This document shows, piece by piece, positions 36,057 to 47,349 of a stretch of 64,000 bases of DNA (position 1 is the stretch's first letter; the number at the start of each line of letters is the position of its first letter). This DNA is from Symbiodinium natans (lineage: Eukaryota > Sar > Dinophyceae > Suessiales > Symbiodiniaceae), in assembly GCA_905221605.1 (NCBI GenBank), contig CAJNDS010000502.1, positions 62,001 to 126,000 of the forward strand, written 5' to 3'. The notes beneath the pieces are model-generated. The model had not been told where the DNA came from. It was given only the letters and a program-made list of their open reading frames with translations, and did no database searches. The position numbers and the translations under genes are program-made.

Positions 36057-38613
36057 CTTGGTATTCATCTCCTGGACCGATAGGGGCTGCGAGTCCTTCC
36101 CATTGATCAAGTCTCCAGCAGTACTGACGCCAACCACGCCGGCAAACTGCGTGACCACAGACGGTGGCGCCTTGCTGCCGGTGGCCAAACCTCAGTTGCA
36201 AGGGAAATTGATGTAAATTGCCATGAGCTGTTTTTGTGTGACTTGGGAGCTCCTAACGATTCCAGGAAACCACACCACCAAGGGTTCCACTCCACTTTGC
36301 CGTCACAGTGGAACTTGATCTGGAGTGTGTCGAAGTAAAGACCCCATCGCACCTTCTCTTCCGTATTGCCGCAATACCAGGTCAGTGCTTTTCCTTGGGT
36401 CTGCGGCGTCGGGAATTCCCACTCACAGATCTGGTTCTTGTAGCACTTCTTCCATGTATCTTCTGCATCTCCCACCTTGATCTGGATAAAGTTTGCTGAG
36501 CTACACCGATCCACTGTGCCGTCTGCGATAGAGCAGCAACCACGATCTTTGGGAGACTCCCGCACCCGGGGCATTGGTGGGGCACAATATTTGGGGTAGA
36601 AGTCAATTCTGTTCCCGTCGTAGTGGATTCTGGCATTTGTTGCAGGGGGGCTGAAGCCCGTGCGCTCGTGGCCGCTGCGCCTCCGCCCGCAATCCCAACG
36701 CACTTCACCGGTACCCGCGGGCTTCGGCGTCAGCCTCACTTCCTTGTTGCCTCTTGGGAGCCAGACGTGAGGTGTGCTCTTCATGTACACATCACCGCTG
36801 CTGCACGCGTCGCTCGTGTGCACGAAGTCACCGTTCTCGCAGCATGCTGGCGGCACCAACACTCGCTCGTAGGTGGCATGGGAGGGCTCCGAGTTTTGTG
36901 CGCAGTTGTCCGTGTCAAAGCGACTGCAGGTATGTCCCTGTGCAAAGGAGAAGTACTTGCATCTTCGCTCGGCTTCACATGCGGCCATGCAGTTTTGCAG
37001 GCTGTTCTTGTTCCCGTTCGCCTCGAAGCCGGCATAGTACCCGTGCCTTCAAACTCCGATGGAAACATAGCTGAACACGTTGGAAATGGCCTTCTTGTAC
37101 GATCCAGTGGTGATGGCCACGTGGAGGTCACAGCTGTCAGCGTTGTATCGGCTGCATGTTCGACCCGGCTCGTACGAGAAGTACTTGCACTGAGGCTCTA
37201 TGTCGCAAGCATACTTGCAATTCTCCAAGTCGTATTTGTAATCGTTGTCCTCCCAACCAGCGTAGTAGCCCTGATTGCAGTAGCCGACGCCCCCAAACAT
37301 ATACTTCTCCCGCTTCGTCTTCCTGTAGCTGATATGATACTGGTCCTTGTTGGTCTCGCAGACATCCGTGTCATAGCGGCTGCAGGACTTTCCTGGATAG
37401 AAGCTAATGAATTTGCACTTGTCTTCCCAACTGCATGCCTTCATGCAATTCTCGAGGCTGTCCTTGTTGCTGTTGGCCTCCCAGCCAGCATAGTAACCCT
37501 TCTTGCAACCACCATTCATCACATATTCGTACCATCCCGTCCACAAGGGGTGGAGGTCGTAGAGCTTCTTGTACGATGTACTGGCGCTGTCCACGTGGGT
37601 GGCGCAGCTTGTTGCATCGTATCGGCTGCACGTGCGGCCGGGCTGGTACGAGATGTACTTGCAGCGAGTCTCCATGGCGCATGCGTGCTTGCAATTGTCC
37701 AAGCTGTCCTTGTAATGGTTGCTCTCCCAACCAGCGTAGTAGCCCTGATTGCAGTAGCCGGTGCCCCACCATGTATACCTGTCCGGCTTCTTGGAATAGG
37801 TGATATGATACTGGTCGTTGTTGGTCTCGCAGACATCCGTGTCAAAGCGGCTGCAGGACTTTCCGGGATAGAAGCCAATGAACTTGCACCTTTCTTCCCG
37901 ACTGCATGCCTTCATGCAATTCTCGAGGCTGTCCTTGTTGCTGTTGGCCTCCCAGCCAGCATAGTATCCTTTCTCGCAACGACCCTTCACCACACACACA
38001 TAGTCACCCAAGACACCAGTCGTTTCCATGGATGTGGGACACACGGCGGAGGTGAGCTTTTTGTACGTTGTGCTGGCGCTGTTCGCGTAGATAGTGCAGC
38101 TTGTTGTATCGTATCGGCTGCACGTGCGGCCGGGCTCGTACGCGAAGTACTTGCACCGAGTCTCCGCGTCGCATGCGCGCTTGCAATTGTCCAAGCTGTC
38201 CTTGTTGTTGTTGCTCTCCCAACCAGCGTAGTAGCCCTGATAGCAGTAGCCTTTTTTGTCAACCTTCTCATACCCGAAGCCTGTTGAGCCAGCCGTTCCC
38301 ATTGATGTGGCCAGCAGGGACTCACCGAAGTTTTCTTCCGTCACTTCGGCAACGTTCGGAAGGCTCCGCTGCGAGGCCTGGAAATATTCTGGGAAGGGTT
38401 CGTGGGCCAGTTCTCCAGGCTTACTATGGCTTGCTGCAGAGTTCCAGGGGTTGGGCACGGTTGGGCACAGTTGGGCAGTTTGGGAGCCTGCAGAAGCGAC
38501 GGGCAAGAAGGCGTCTGGTCGGAGGACACCAGGATGACCAGAGGTAGGAGGACATACGCGCCAAGCCTGGGTTGAGGGGTTAGCTTAGTGGGTTTAAGGT
38601 GTTTAAGGTTCAA
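36057..38613 (-). CDS. Secreted protein with six PAN/apple-like repeats, interrupted by one in-frame TGA
   Basis: The first exon (from 38613) has a hydrophobic segment, LGAYVLLPLVILVSS, then CPSLLQ. A GC-AG intron probably ends at TTTCCAG near 38380 and leads into ASQRSLPNVAEVTEENFGES. Six Cys-rich repeats follow, each with six Cys and the signature GYYAGWE-NCK-AC-CKY-Y-PGRTCSRYD-C. They alternate two subtypes (A: CNQGYYAGWESN; B: CEKGYYAGWEAN) as A-B-A-B-A-B. Apple/PAN modules bind proteins or carbohydrates outside the cell. In repeat six the first Cys codon is TGA (37051-37049), in the same frame as all six repeats. After it come two related ~65-residue segments (WDCG ... FYPKYC and WYCG ... 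WNPWWC). The large exon ends at 36258; a GT-AG intron 36257-36175 joins LES to KAPPSVVTQFAGVVGVSTAG in exon 36174-36057. Confidence 0.7.
37049..37051 (-). other. In-frame TGA at a conserved Cys codon
   Basis: The frame of repeats 1-5 reads ATC GGA GTT TGA AGG CAC GGG TAC TAT (I G V stop R H G Y Y). Other repeats have GYCNQGYY or GRCEKGYY, so the TGA aligns exactly with the first conserved Cys. No frame change occurs across it. Confidence 0.8.
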
Positions 38614-39149
38614 GCTTAGTCTTGATCGACGATGCGACGAGGCCCCTTGCCAAAGAAACAGAAGAAACTAGTTCTAAAGCGATGGGACATCTCGATGGGC
38701 AACAGCTGCTTAGCTGGTATGGCGATCGGTAAGAAAAGGCGGAAGATGAGAGAAAGCTATGCGACTGAGCCGAAAGCTGATGAGCACATGTGGGCAGACG
38801 GAGCATCTCCAATGGGGTGCAAGAGGGTCCATGCCCCAAGGCCCCCAAAAGAGAGCAGTTACTGCAGCAGCATTTTGGCTCCGCTTCCATCCCGCTTCAG
38901 GGCCTGCGCTCTCCATCTCCAGATGGGGCGACTCCACAGCTTTCGGCTCTTCACCTGCGACTCCACAACACCACCCATACGTTAAACCACTGCGAACACT
39001 ACGTCAATACCGCTACAACCCGAGCCCTCCTAAGGCCCCTTAAAGATGCTCACGTTCTAGAGCTGTGCACGACAATCATAGGCGCAACGCATATGCACGC
39101 ATGCAGCAAGTCAGCAAGGCCCACGGCGGAACCTCTCGTTCTGAGTTCT

Positions 39150-41200
39150 GAGCTTCTCGGTTCGGAGGACTGCGTGCAGAGAGTGCAGGAGGACCATTCC
39201 TGGACCAAAGATGACTGATGAGATATCCTAGCATTCCCAGCGAATGCACCATCACAATGTCCTTGGCGGTGAACTGTTCTTTTCACGGCCAACAACGGAA
39301 GAGCTGAAAATGCGAAACATTACAGGCATCCTCCGGATGCCTGTGTAGCAACGTATTGAGAATGCACTGGAGGCTTCACAAGCTTACATGCTATATGGTG
39401 ACTGGAACTGGAACGCGCGGCATCTCGGCCCGGACAAAATGCCAGTGGGTGAGGGCTCGCCGACCCACCTGGGTCCTTGTTCGCATGTCAAAACTGGGGC
39501 CTGCATCAACTCTAGTCACTCTAGTCAAGCACAGCGACGATAAACCATTGCAGCCTTGCGGCGTACTATATATGAAGTATGGAGCCGATGCCTTCGTGAA
39601 TCTTGGCGAGACGGAAGCACGGGGAAGGTACCCCAGCGCGCAACCCTCAGCCCCTCAACTCATCTTCTCCCGATTCTCCCTCAGCTTGGCCAGATGCCGC
39701 TAGGAGCGCCTCATGGCCACGCGCCTTGCCCTGTGCACTCGAGCATGGCAGAAATCGCAGGACGACTTCTGGCAGCCGTTTGGGCTGGCCATGAAGGCGC
39801 AGGGGCGGCAGCCGAGGTTGCAGCGGCGTTGAAGTGCTCGGCGTCTTGCGGCTCTCTCTTCCCTCCTTCGCTTCGCCAGCTCCTGGTCCAATTCGCCTCG
39901 CAGCAGGCTGTCATTCGCTTGAGCCGCCTCGGCCTCCGACTGTCAGGCGTCTGGAAGAAGCAGAAGAAGCAGACCCACCTTGCCTACCCTTCCCCCTCGC
40001 CGCGTGGGGAAGCTGCCGTCCCATGCCATGGGGGACCAACACTCAAGGACCCCCCTTTTCCCGCCCCTGCTGGGACCCAAGGCCAGGATGCTCCGTATTC
40101 TGCTGGCGGATCGCGTCCTCAACACGAGGGCAAGGGGCTGGACCGCCCCTTGCAACTTGTGCCCCTTCAGTGGCCGAGGCGGCTGCAGTCAAGCGCTACG
40201 CCGCTACGATTGGCAGGCAAAACCGCAGGGAGCTAAGCAACCCACATCGAAGCAAGAGACCCGAACATGTTTAAACATGTTAGCAAACAGCAGGGTAGCG
40301 ACATCATTTCAATCTTGCGTGGCAGCTTGTCTGAAAAGTGTGCTGTGTCGAAGTCCGTGCCTTCCAACCCCTTACTTTGACTGCAACGCTGCAATCTTTA
40401 GGGCGACTGAGGGCGCGTCCTTGCCCCTGCGACTGCATGTGAGGCCCATCCAGCTCTGGGTTCGGGTTGTCCATGTCTTCTTTGCGAGGAGTCGGGCAGA
40501 CCCCGCACTGGGGCGCCGTTGAACAGCTTACCCGACTCGAACGCAAGCTGATAAAAAGGAATCTGGCTGCCCCTGGACCAGCTAAAGCTCAAAGGCGCCT
40601 TTTGAGAGCCAAATCCGAAGGCAACGGTGATGCAAAGGACATACTTGCAAGTTTTGTACAGGGCCGGATCAGGACTGGATCTCAAGTTGGGCTGATGCGG
40701 GCTTGCAGTTGTTGAAGCTTGGCCCGTTGGCTTTGGCCGGAACGGGCTTTACGGGCAGTGCTCAACAGACCTGAAACTCATGGCACCTCTGCAACCCGAG
40801 AACCCCTTTGAAAGCCGCTCTTCGAACTGAGGAGAACCTCCGGGAAAGACTGCTCGCTCCCGTAACTCAGCTCCAAGCGAAAGCTGCACTCCCCGCTCTT
40901 TGCAGGGAGCAACTCCGGCGCACACCTCCGCAAAGCTCATGCAGCTCTAAGGGGGGGAAAAAAGGGGAAGAGAGCCGAAGAGAGCCAAGGCCGTCGGCAG
41001 AATTGTGCGACGTGTCAGCAAAGCTTGGTGGCGGTAGGACTTGCGCCCAGTCTATGGCCCATTGCAGTTGTTAAGGACCGCGGCAAACTAAGATCAGACG
41101 GCACACAGAAATATCCGGAAAACTACCACACCGGGGCGTGACCGTTGTCAAGCAGAGGTCTACCTGTTTGAGGCTGGCCATGAGGGCTGCAGTCTCGGTT
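39150..41200. repeat. Segmental duplication block D
   Basis: Partner of block C (offset about 9023 bp), with a few small deletions such as the TATATTGTCGTATTGTGG-region difference near 39568. Lies directly upstream of the PAN gene on the minus strand. Confidence 0.85.
39700..40520 (-). CDS. CCCH zinc-finger protein, copy D (2 exons)
   Basis: Almost identical to copy C. The 3' exon (about 39923-39700) has CRPCAFMASPNGCQKSSCDF then CH, preceded by KRRREERAARRRALQRRC; copy C has RFC where D has RRC. The 5' exon (about 40520-40365) reads TPRKEDMDNPNPELDGPHMQ and GQGRALSRPKDCSVAVKVR, so the GLSC of the other copies is ALSR here. Unknown role; nucleic-acid binding is likely from the finger type. 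Start codon not found. Confidence 0.6.
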
Positions 41201-41879
41201 TTGAGTGGGCTTAGCGAGATGTCCTTGGAGGGACTATGGAGACTACAGTCTAAAAGCTTTCCGAGCCTCAAGGGAGCTCACCTTGATTTGCGCCGAGGAG
41301 CTCCGTCACCAACACCGTCTGCACGTCCTGGCGGTGGCTGCTTCGAGTTCCAAGGGCTTCCAAAACACTCGATGCCTTTCTTCATGGCCAGGATGCATCG
41401 GAAACAACAAGGAGTTGCCAAAAAACCTTTGCCAAACTCTGCCAACTCCGACTAACCTAACAGACATGTCAAAGGCTTCACAGTGGCTTCACAACCTTGA
41501 GCCCCAAACCCACACGAGCCCTCAAGACCTGAAGGGCACATGAAAGCAGTGATGTCTCTTATTTGGCCCCGAAAGCCGAAACGAAAGATCGACGACTGTA
41601 CCTTACTTCGTGCTGGCAGCGCTTGGGGTACCCCATTTTGGGTACTTCATGGAAGTTTTCTTACGAGGAGCCCTGCCCAAAAGCTGGAGTCAGGGTACTC
41701 TTGGGCATCCTGGGGTAGACGATGGATTGACGCGCATGTTCTCCAACAGCGCCATCCGCTTGCCAGTCCCATAAGCAACCAGCCGTCCATAATTTACAGC
41801 TCTTGGAGTCCATAATTGGACGTCTTAACTCGGCGATGCAGCAGTTTCGACCTCCTTGGGCGATGAATGGTGGTGCTCC

Positions 41880-42560
41880 TCAGGTCTTCGAAGAGGCGCT
41901 CGGCGCACGGTAGTTGAATGGAACCCAGTTAGTTCCGTGACCACGCACTGCGAGACGGAAGGGCTTCTCTCGCCGGGTGATCACGATGACAAAAGAGCAA
42001 ATCTTGATACTTCCTACCCCATTCTGAACTCTGGAGGGCGTTCTGTGAGGTGTCCATCCTTCCTTCAGGCCAGTACAGCCAGACATATTGTGTCCTGTCC
42101 TTTCAAGATAATATTCCAGCAAGGGACTTGTTCCGTGGACGTCTTCGAAGATGAAAACACCACAGCCGGCCAGAATTTCACAAAGGTCAGGAGAATTTGA
42201 GAAGGGATGTGGGCACCATCATCCATGATGATATCACATCCCTCCACGTGTGCTGGAGAAACCGCGCGTCCCCTTGACTTCCGATCTCAACCTTCACATT
42301 TCCACCGAAACTCTCCCAAGAAGGTGAGAGGATTGACACAATGCTCAAAAAGAGTTTCAACTTGGATGCCGATCTCGAGCATACGTATGTCCGCCCCAGA
42401 TGTTCCTCGTAAATCGGAAAGTAGTGGAGCCATTTGTGTAAACCAGGACCCTCTTTGTGTTGTTGAAGTAAGTCAAAAAAACCGCAGGGACTCTTCGGCT
42501 CTGACTGGCTTCCACAAGCTTCTGCCAGACATCGGTGTTGCGCATAAGCACCAGTGTGAT
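41880..42560 (-). pseudogene. Degenerate SAM-dependent methyltransferase-like gene
   Basis: Consecutive pieces in order but in three frames. 42444-42391: GLHKWLHYFPIYEEHLGR. About 42385-42345: LEIGIQVETLF, like the GxGxxxG-type SAM-binding strand (VLEIGIQ). About 42290-42245: NVKVEIGSQGDARFLQ. About 42240-42185: CDIIMDDGAHIPSQILLTF, the acidic motif after strand four. Then IFEDVHGTSPLLEYYLE, and about 41985-41905: ICSFVIVITRREK and GTNWVPFN. This order matches small O-methyltransferases of the cephalosporin hydroxylase/rhamnosyl methyltransferase type. About 30 residues between LEIGIQ and NVKVEIG seem lost, and the frame changes occur without credible introns, so I call it a decayed copy. Tiny introns or sequencing errors are the alternative. 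Confidence 0.5.
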
Positions 42561-42809
42561 GGGGAATGCGGCCCACGAGAAGCAAACACAGCAGCTTCAC
42601 GTGTCTGCGATCCTCAGGAAATGCGGAAGGGTAGCATCATTGGTTGGGCCCGGAGCAGTGCGCAGTTGAAATTTGGCAGCGTTTATACTCATCTTCTTGT
42701 AAAACACCAAAAGGCTCCACAAAGACTCATACTACGCAACGTTGGCATGTCCCAAATTTGGGCTGCATCTAAACCCTAGCCCTAGACTGGGAAAACATGC
42801 CAGCAGCTG

Positions 42810-42925
42810 CTTCTGGGGTTGCTGTGGTTGTGGGGGTTGCTGTAGGGTTGTTGTAGAGTTGTTGGGGTTGTTATCGGGTTGTTATAGGGCTGCTGGGGTT
42901 GTTGTAGGGTTGGTGCAGGGTTTGC
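42810..42925. repeat. TTGTTGTAGGG-type minisatellite
   Basis: Irregular 10-15 bp units of GGGTTGTTGTA/GGGGTTGTTAT. Confidence 0.85.
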
Positions 42926-43540
42926 TTTTGATGTCGCGAAGTGCAAATGTGTTTGAGCAGAGTGAAAACCAAAGCTCTCGAGGTGCTTCCACATTTTGCC
43001 CAACTGACGCTTCTGTCTTGGAAGGCCTACCTCTTCTGACAAGCCAAACTCAAATTGGACTTGCACAACTGGAAAAAGCTGGCCATGACAAATTCCTTGC
43101 AACGGTCCTTCGAGGGAGATGAGCGGCTGTTGGATCTCCGCACAACCTCGGGGCACCAAGGGCTCGTGTTTGCTAGCCTAGCAATATAAAAAACGCCCGG
43201 GGTGCATTTCCTTTTTTGCTCGGCGAGCGACTGGCCCAGCAAACGCAAAACCTTAATTTTCTTCATGTCACTTCATATTTAAAATTTCCGGAGGAGAACC
43301 CTGTGGTTTCTTTTTGTTTTCAGTGAAACCTTTATTTTTGTATTTGTACTACAGGACAACCTCTATGTTCTCTGAAATCCTCTGTCTTATCAAATTCTTC
43401 ATGGAAAAACTACATCTCCTCCACATGTCCAAAGGAACACTTCGCTATATTTATTCGGAAAAGCTCTTACATGTATTTGTTTATGTATGTTTATTTATAT
43501 ATTTGCTTATATGTTTAAAGTATGTTTGGTAGGTAAAAAC

Positions 43541-43555
43541 ACCCACACCCACACA

Positions 43556-43624
<69 letters not shown>

Positions 43625-43752
43625 ACACAACCCCACACACCTACACACCCCCAGACATCCACACACCCCCACACACCCACACCCACACACCCCCACACAC
43701 CCACACACACACACACCCACAGACCCCCCACACCCCGCACACACCCACACAC
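43541..43752. repeat. CA / CCCACA microsatellite
   Basis: A CA core at 43560-43620 flanked by CACACCC variants. Open frames across it are artefacts. Confidence 0.95.
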
Positions 43753-44028
43753 TTCGGGATCTCCCTACACGTAGGGGAAGGCAGGATCATGGTCCATGGT
43801 GGAGCTGCCAGCTGCTATGCCAAGCCCAAGCGCACTCCCAGTTTCATGAGCTGCCAGCTGCTCTGCCAAGGCACGCTCGAATTGCCGGTACGTTTCCAGC
43901 ACCAAACTGTTAGGCTCTTCGTTGGCCGCCCCCTAACAGTGGGTGGAGCGGCTTCCTGCGTACATGTTAAATGAATTCAAAACGACTGATGTGATTTGCT
44001 CCGACCCTTGGTCCAACAGGGTTTTGTG

Positions 44029-44365
44029 CACACACACACACACACACTCCCACAAACCCCACACCTCACACACCTCACACACCCCACACACCCCCACACC
44101 CCCACACCCCCACACACCCACACCCCCACACACCCACACACACACACACCCACACACACACCCACACACACCCACACACCCGCACACCCCCACACACCCC
44201 CACACACCCCCCCACACCCCCACACCCCACACACACCCCCACACAACCCCACACACCCCCACACACCCCCAACACCCACACCACCCCCACACACCCCACA
44301 CACCCCCACACACCCCCACACCCCCACGCACCCACCCACACACCCATACACCCATACGCACGAAA
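44029..44365. repeat. CCCCCACA-type microsatellite
   Basis: About 340 bp of C/A-only sequence. Similar to but separate from 43541-43752. Confidence 0.95.
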
Positions 44366-44569
44366 AAGGCCATATGAAATGAGCGAAATGAACCAAGAGA
44401 TAGGAAACTTATTCCTGATCCAAAAAGCAACAGGGAATTCCAGGAATTAAAAGAATCTGGAAAGGACGGGATTCTTCTTGGCATGACATTAAATCCAAAG
44501 AAATGCATTGGGAAAAGGTACGAAGAACTAAGAACACCAGTAAAAACTAAACGTTGCTGAACAAGAGAA

Positions 44570-44872
44570 AGTGTACTAGAGGATGAACAATCTTCTCTCC
44601 ATCAAAAATTATTCCAGAGAAGATAGAAATTATAGCTCCTAAAGAAAGAAAAAAAGGAAAATGTGCTACAACATAATATGTATCATGTAATCCTAGATCT
44701 ACTGCAGCATTTCCAAGAAAAATACCGTAGAACCACCTATAGTAAACATTAAAGAAAGAGATGTGAGCACAAGACAGAACTAATTCTAAGGTGTAATAAT
44801 GGTAGATTTCCAAGATATGTAAAAACAACTAACGATTTTTGCACCAGTTGGTAGCTATAATCGTAGCACCAA
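44570..44872 (-). pseudogene. cox1: Mitochondrial cox1 fragment in the nuclear genome (NUMT)
   Basis: On the minus strand, successive pieces match the middle of cytochrome c oxidase subunit 1: [11 protein letters not shown] at about 44864-44830, TIGGST at about 44745-44728, then [21 protein letters not shown] and [31 protein letters not shown] is diagnostic of this haem-copper oxidase subunit. The codons are AT-rich, unlike the neighbouring genes. At least two single-base frame changes break it, and the invariant second His after AHF (AHFH, a metal ligand region) reads AHFP. The rest of cox1 is absent. It is either a nuclear insertion of mitochondrial DNA, or mitochondrial sequence wrongly joined into the scaffold. 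Confidence 0.75.
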
Positions 44873-44879
44873 ACACAGT

Positions 44880-46060
44880 AACAGTAATAATACAATAATG
44901 CTAGTACTAGTAAAATAGTAAAAGAAAAGTCATAAGATCAACAATGGTACTTACTATAATCAATTTAATACTCACAATAATGATAACACACTAAGAATAG
45001 TAGTAATAGTAGTAACAAAAGAAAAGTGAGAATAGATATGTGAATAAAAAATAATTATACTGATAAAAAGGGGTGTTTGGGGTATTAGGGTTTGGGGTTC
45101 TTGGGGATGTTAGGGGTTTGGGGTTAATAGGGTTCTGCTGCCAGGGCAACAGCTTCCTGTTTCACTTCTACGCTCTACCGTTTTCACAACAAAGCAACTC
45201 TCAAAAACCTTAAGTAGGCTCGCTGTCGCTTGACATGACGAACGAGTGATGCATAAGGCATAAGGGGAGTCATCCCCCGAAAGATGCGGCTCCTTCATGA
45301 ATTCAGCCTTAAGCCAGCGTAGCCGAGCATATCAGCTCCAAGCAAAGAACACGCTCTTTCCCAGATCGGACTTTCGAGCCCCCAAAGATTGCCAGCTTGT
45401 GGTTGTTTCGTTCTTGCTTTTGATGTCAAAATAAAAGCACCGACACTCCATCGGCTCGCGAATCAAAAGCTCATCCTGGCTGCGACCTTCACGGCAGACG
45501 GGTTGCAACAAAATCTGATACAAGGGACACCACGGCGATGGAGTAGCCAGGACTCTGGACCCTAAGCCCTGATGCAATAAGAAAATAAAAACAATAACGA
45601 TAAAAACAATAGTATTCATAATAATACATGATCTAGAAATACAAAACACAATTGATAGTAATATGAATAGGAATAATAATAACAATAATAATATATTCTA
45701 GTAATAGTAATCATGATAGCAACACAAATAATTTTAGTAAGAATACAAATAATAATCGAAACAATAGTACTCATAATCAGAATAGTAATACTAGTACTAA
45801 TGGTAACACTACTGGTAGTAATGACGTCATAGTAGTAACGATAACAATAATAACAGTAATAACAACCAAAATGAAAATATTAATAATATAACAAGAAGAA
45901 AAAATAATCGTAATTGTTCTGGTAATCGCAAAAACAGAAAATCGTAATAAGACAAAATAATAGCAATCGTAATCATAACAATAATCATCGTCATAACATA
46001 ATGGTAATAATAGTAATCGCAGTAATAACCGTAAAGAAACACATCAAGAGCGGCGTGCCG
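44880..46060. repeat. AT-rich stretch with TAA/TAG/AAC low-complexity DNA
   Basis: Strongly A/T-biased with degenerate AATAATAGTAATA-type words, especially 45570-46035. TTAGGG/TTTGGGG words at 45070-45130 interrupt it. 45140-45560 returns to mixed composition without a recognisable gene. It may be a longer organelle-derived or decayed insertion next to the cox1 fragment, but nothing beyond composition supports that. Confidence 0.6.
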
Positions 46061-46319
46061 GAGCGATCCCTCTGCTTGAGGTGCAAAACTTGCACCCCTA
46101 ACTCAGGAAGATCTAAATCCTAAACCCCTAAGCCTTGAACGTTGCGGTACATCGCAATGCCCTTACTCCCCAAGTCCTGAACTTCTGGCCTTAAACAATA
46201 ACGCCCTCGAACTTTGTATCTCGCTGCAGTCGCTTCGAGACAGGAAATGCTTTAGTTGGTTCTTTCATTTCTTTTCGTTCCCTTCTCGCGTCTCTCGGCA
46301 GCCTAGGGATAATTTTTTC

Positions 46320-46410
46320 TCCCTCCATAACTCACCCATATATATATATATATCTCTCTCTCTCTCTCTCCCCCTCCCCCATAACTCACCCATATATATA
46401 TATATATAAC
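46320..46410. repeat. Duplicated TAACTCACCCATATATAT block
   Basis: CATAACTCACCC followed by (TA)n occurs twice (46326-46352 and 46379-46408), separated by (TC)n and C runs. Confidence 0.9.
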
Positions 46411-46479
46411 ATGCTTGATTAGCACCCGAGTGTGAAACCAAGATGGTCTCCAGAAGTTTAAACATAGCCATGGACGCAA

Positions 46480-47340
46480 AAAGTGTAAAGCCAAACCGGT
46501 CGGCAATGGGTTAACGCGTAACCGTCTGGACGCGCCAGGGGATTTGCCAGCGTAAACCACGCGGGCGCGCCAGCGCAAAATCAGAAAGACTGCCAAAGGT
46601 TGAATAAAACAAAAACACAGTGCCAAGCAAGAAAGCGAAAACTGCCGCCGAGGCTTAATTCAACATAACCGCCCTGGCGCCAGCCTTTTTACTCGTGCGG
46701 CTCAAAGCTTCTGGCAGTCCTCGAGAAGCACCATAAACCGCAGCTGGACCTCCTCGTAGACACTGTAGGCGCGCACGCGTAAAACCAAGACGCACCACAT
46801 GTGAGCACATGTACGCAAAGGGCTTAGCGAGTGACCACGCGATGCGCAAGGCTGCCGGCAATGTGTAAGACGTCGTGGAACATATCCACGCGGATAGCCC
46901 CAAGACTCAAACCAAACGGTCGCCAATGGTTTGTCACACAACCACCCACACGCACCGAGCGCAAAAGCAAATGGTCGCCAATGGTTTAAAACATATCCAG
47001 ATGCGCCGCGCGTACGCCAAAACGGTTGCCAATAGTTTGAATCACGCCGCCCAGACGTGCTACATGTAAAACATGGACACCCCCGCGTGCCATGAGCATG
47101 ACACATGTTCACACATGACCACGTGGATGTGGCAAGTGCAAAAAAAAGCTTGCCCATGGTTCCAACATAAGTGCCAAGCCTAAACGACGCGGATGCGCCA
47201 AGTGTAAAACCCGACAGGCTGCCAACAGTTCTAAACAAACCCGCGCGGATGTGTGCCAGGTTGTAAAAAAAACTTGCCAATTAGTTCTAAACATAACAGC
47301 GAGGATGCGCAAGTGTGTAAATCGAAAAAACACAGGTGTG
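46480..47340. repeat. Degenerate ~60 bp satellite
   Basis: Units share GGTCGCCAATGGTTT, then AACA and an acGCGgatGcGCCA-like block, then GTGTAAAAC; examples begin near 46918, 46971, 47022, 47145 and 47215. At least eight degraded units are visible. The minus-strand open frame 46702-47280 (192 codons, low-complexity) is interpreted as a product of the repeat. Confidence 0.7.
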
Positions 47341-47349
47341 AACTGCAAC

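Noticed and set aside
36623-38287. 554-codon plus-strand ORF
   Set aside because: It is the antisense shadow of the PAN repeats. Its Val/Ala-rich pattern mirrors the repeat period, and the minus strand has the Cys signatures.
45332-46042. Hydrophobic Leu/Ile-rich minus ORFs in AT-rich DNA (e.g. 45332-45685, 45827-46042)
   Set aside because: Low-complexity TAA/TAG-type repeats; no recognisable mitochondrial protein beyond the cox1 piece.
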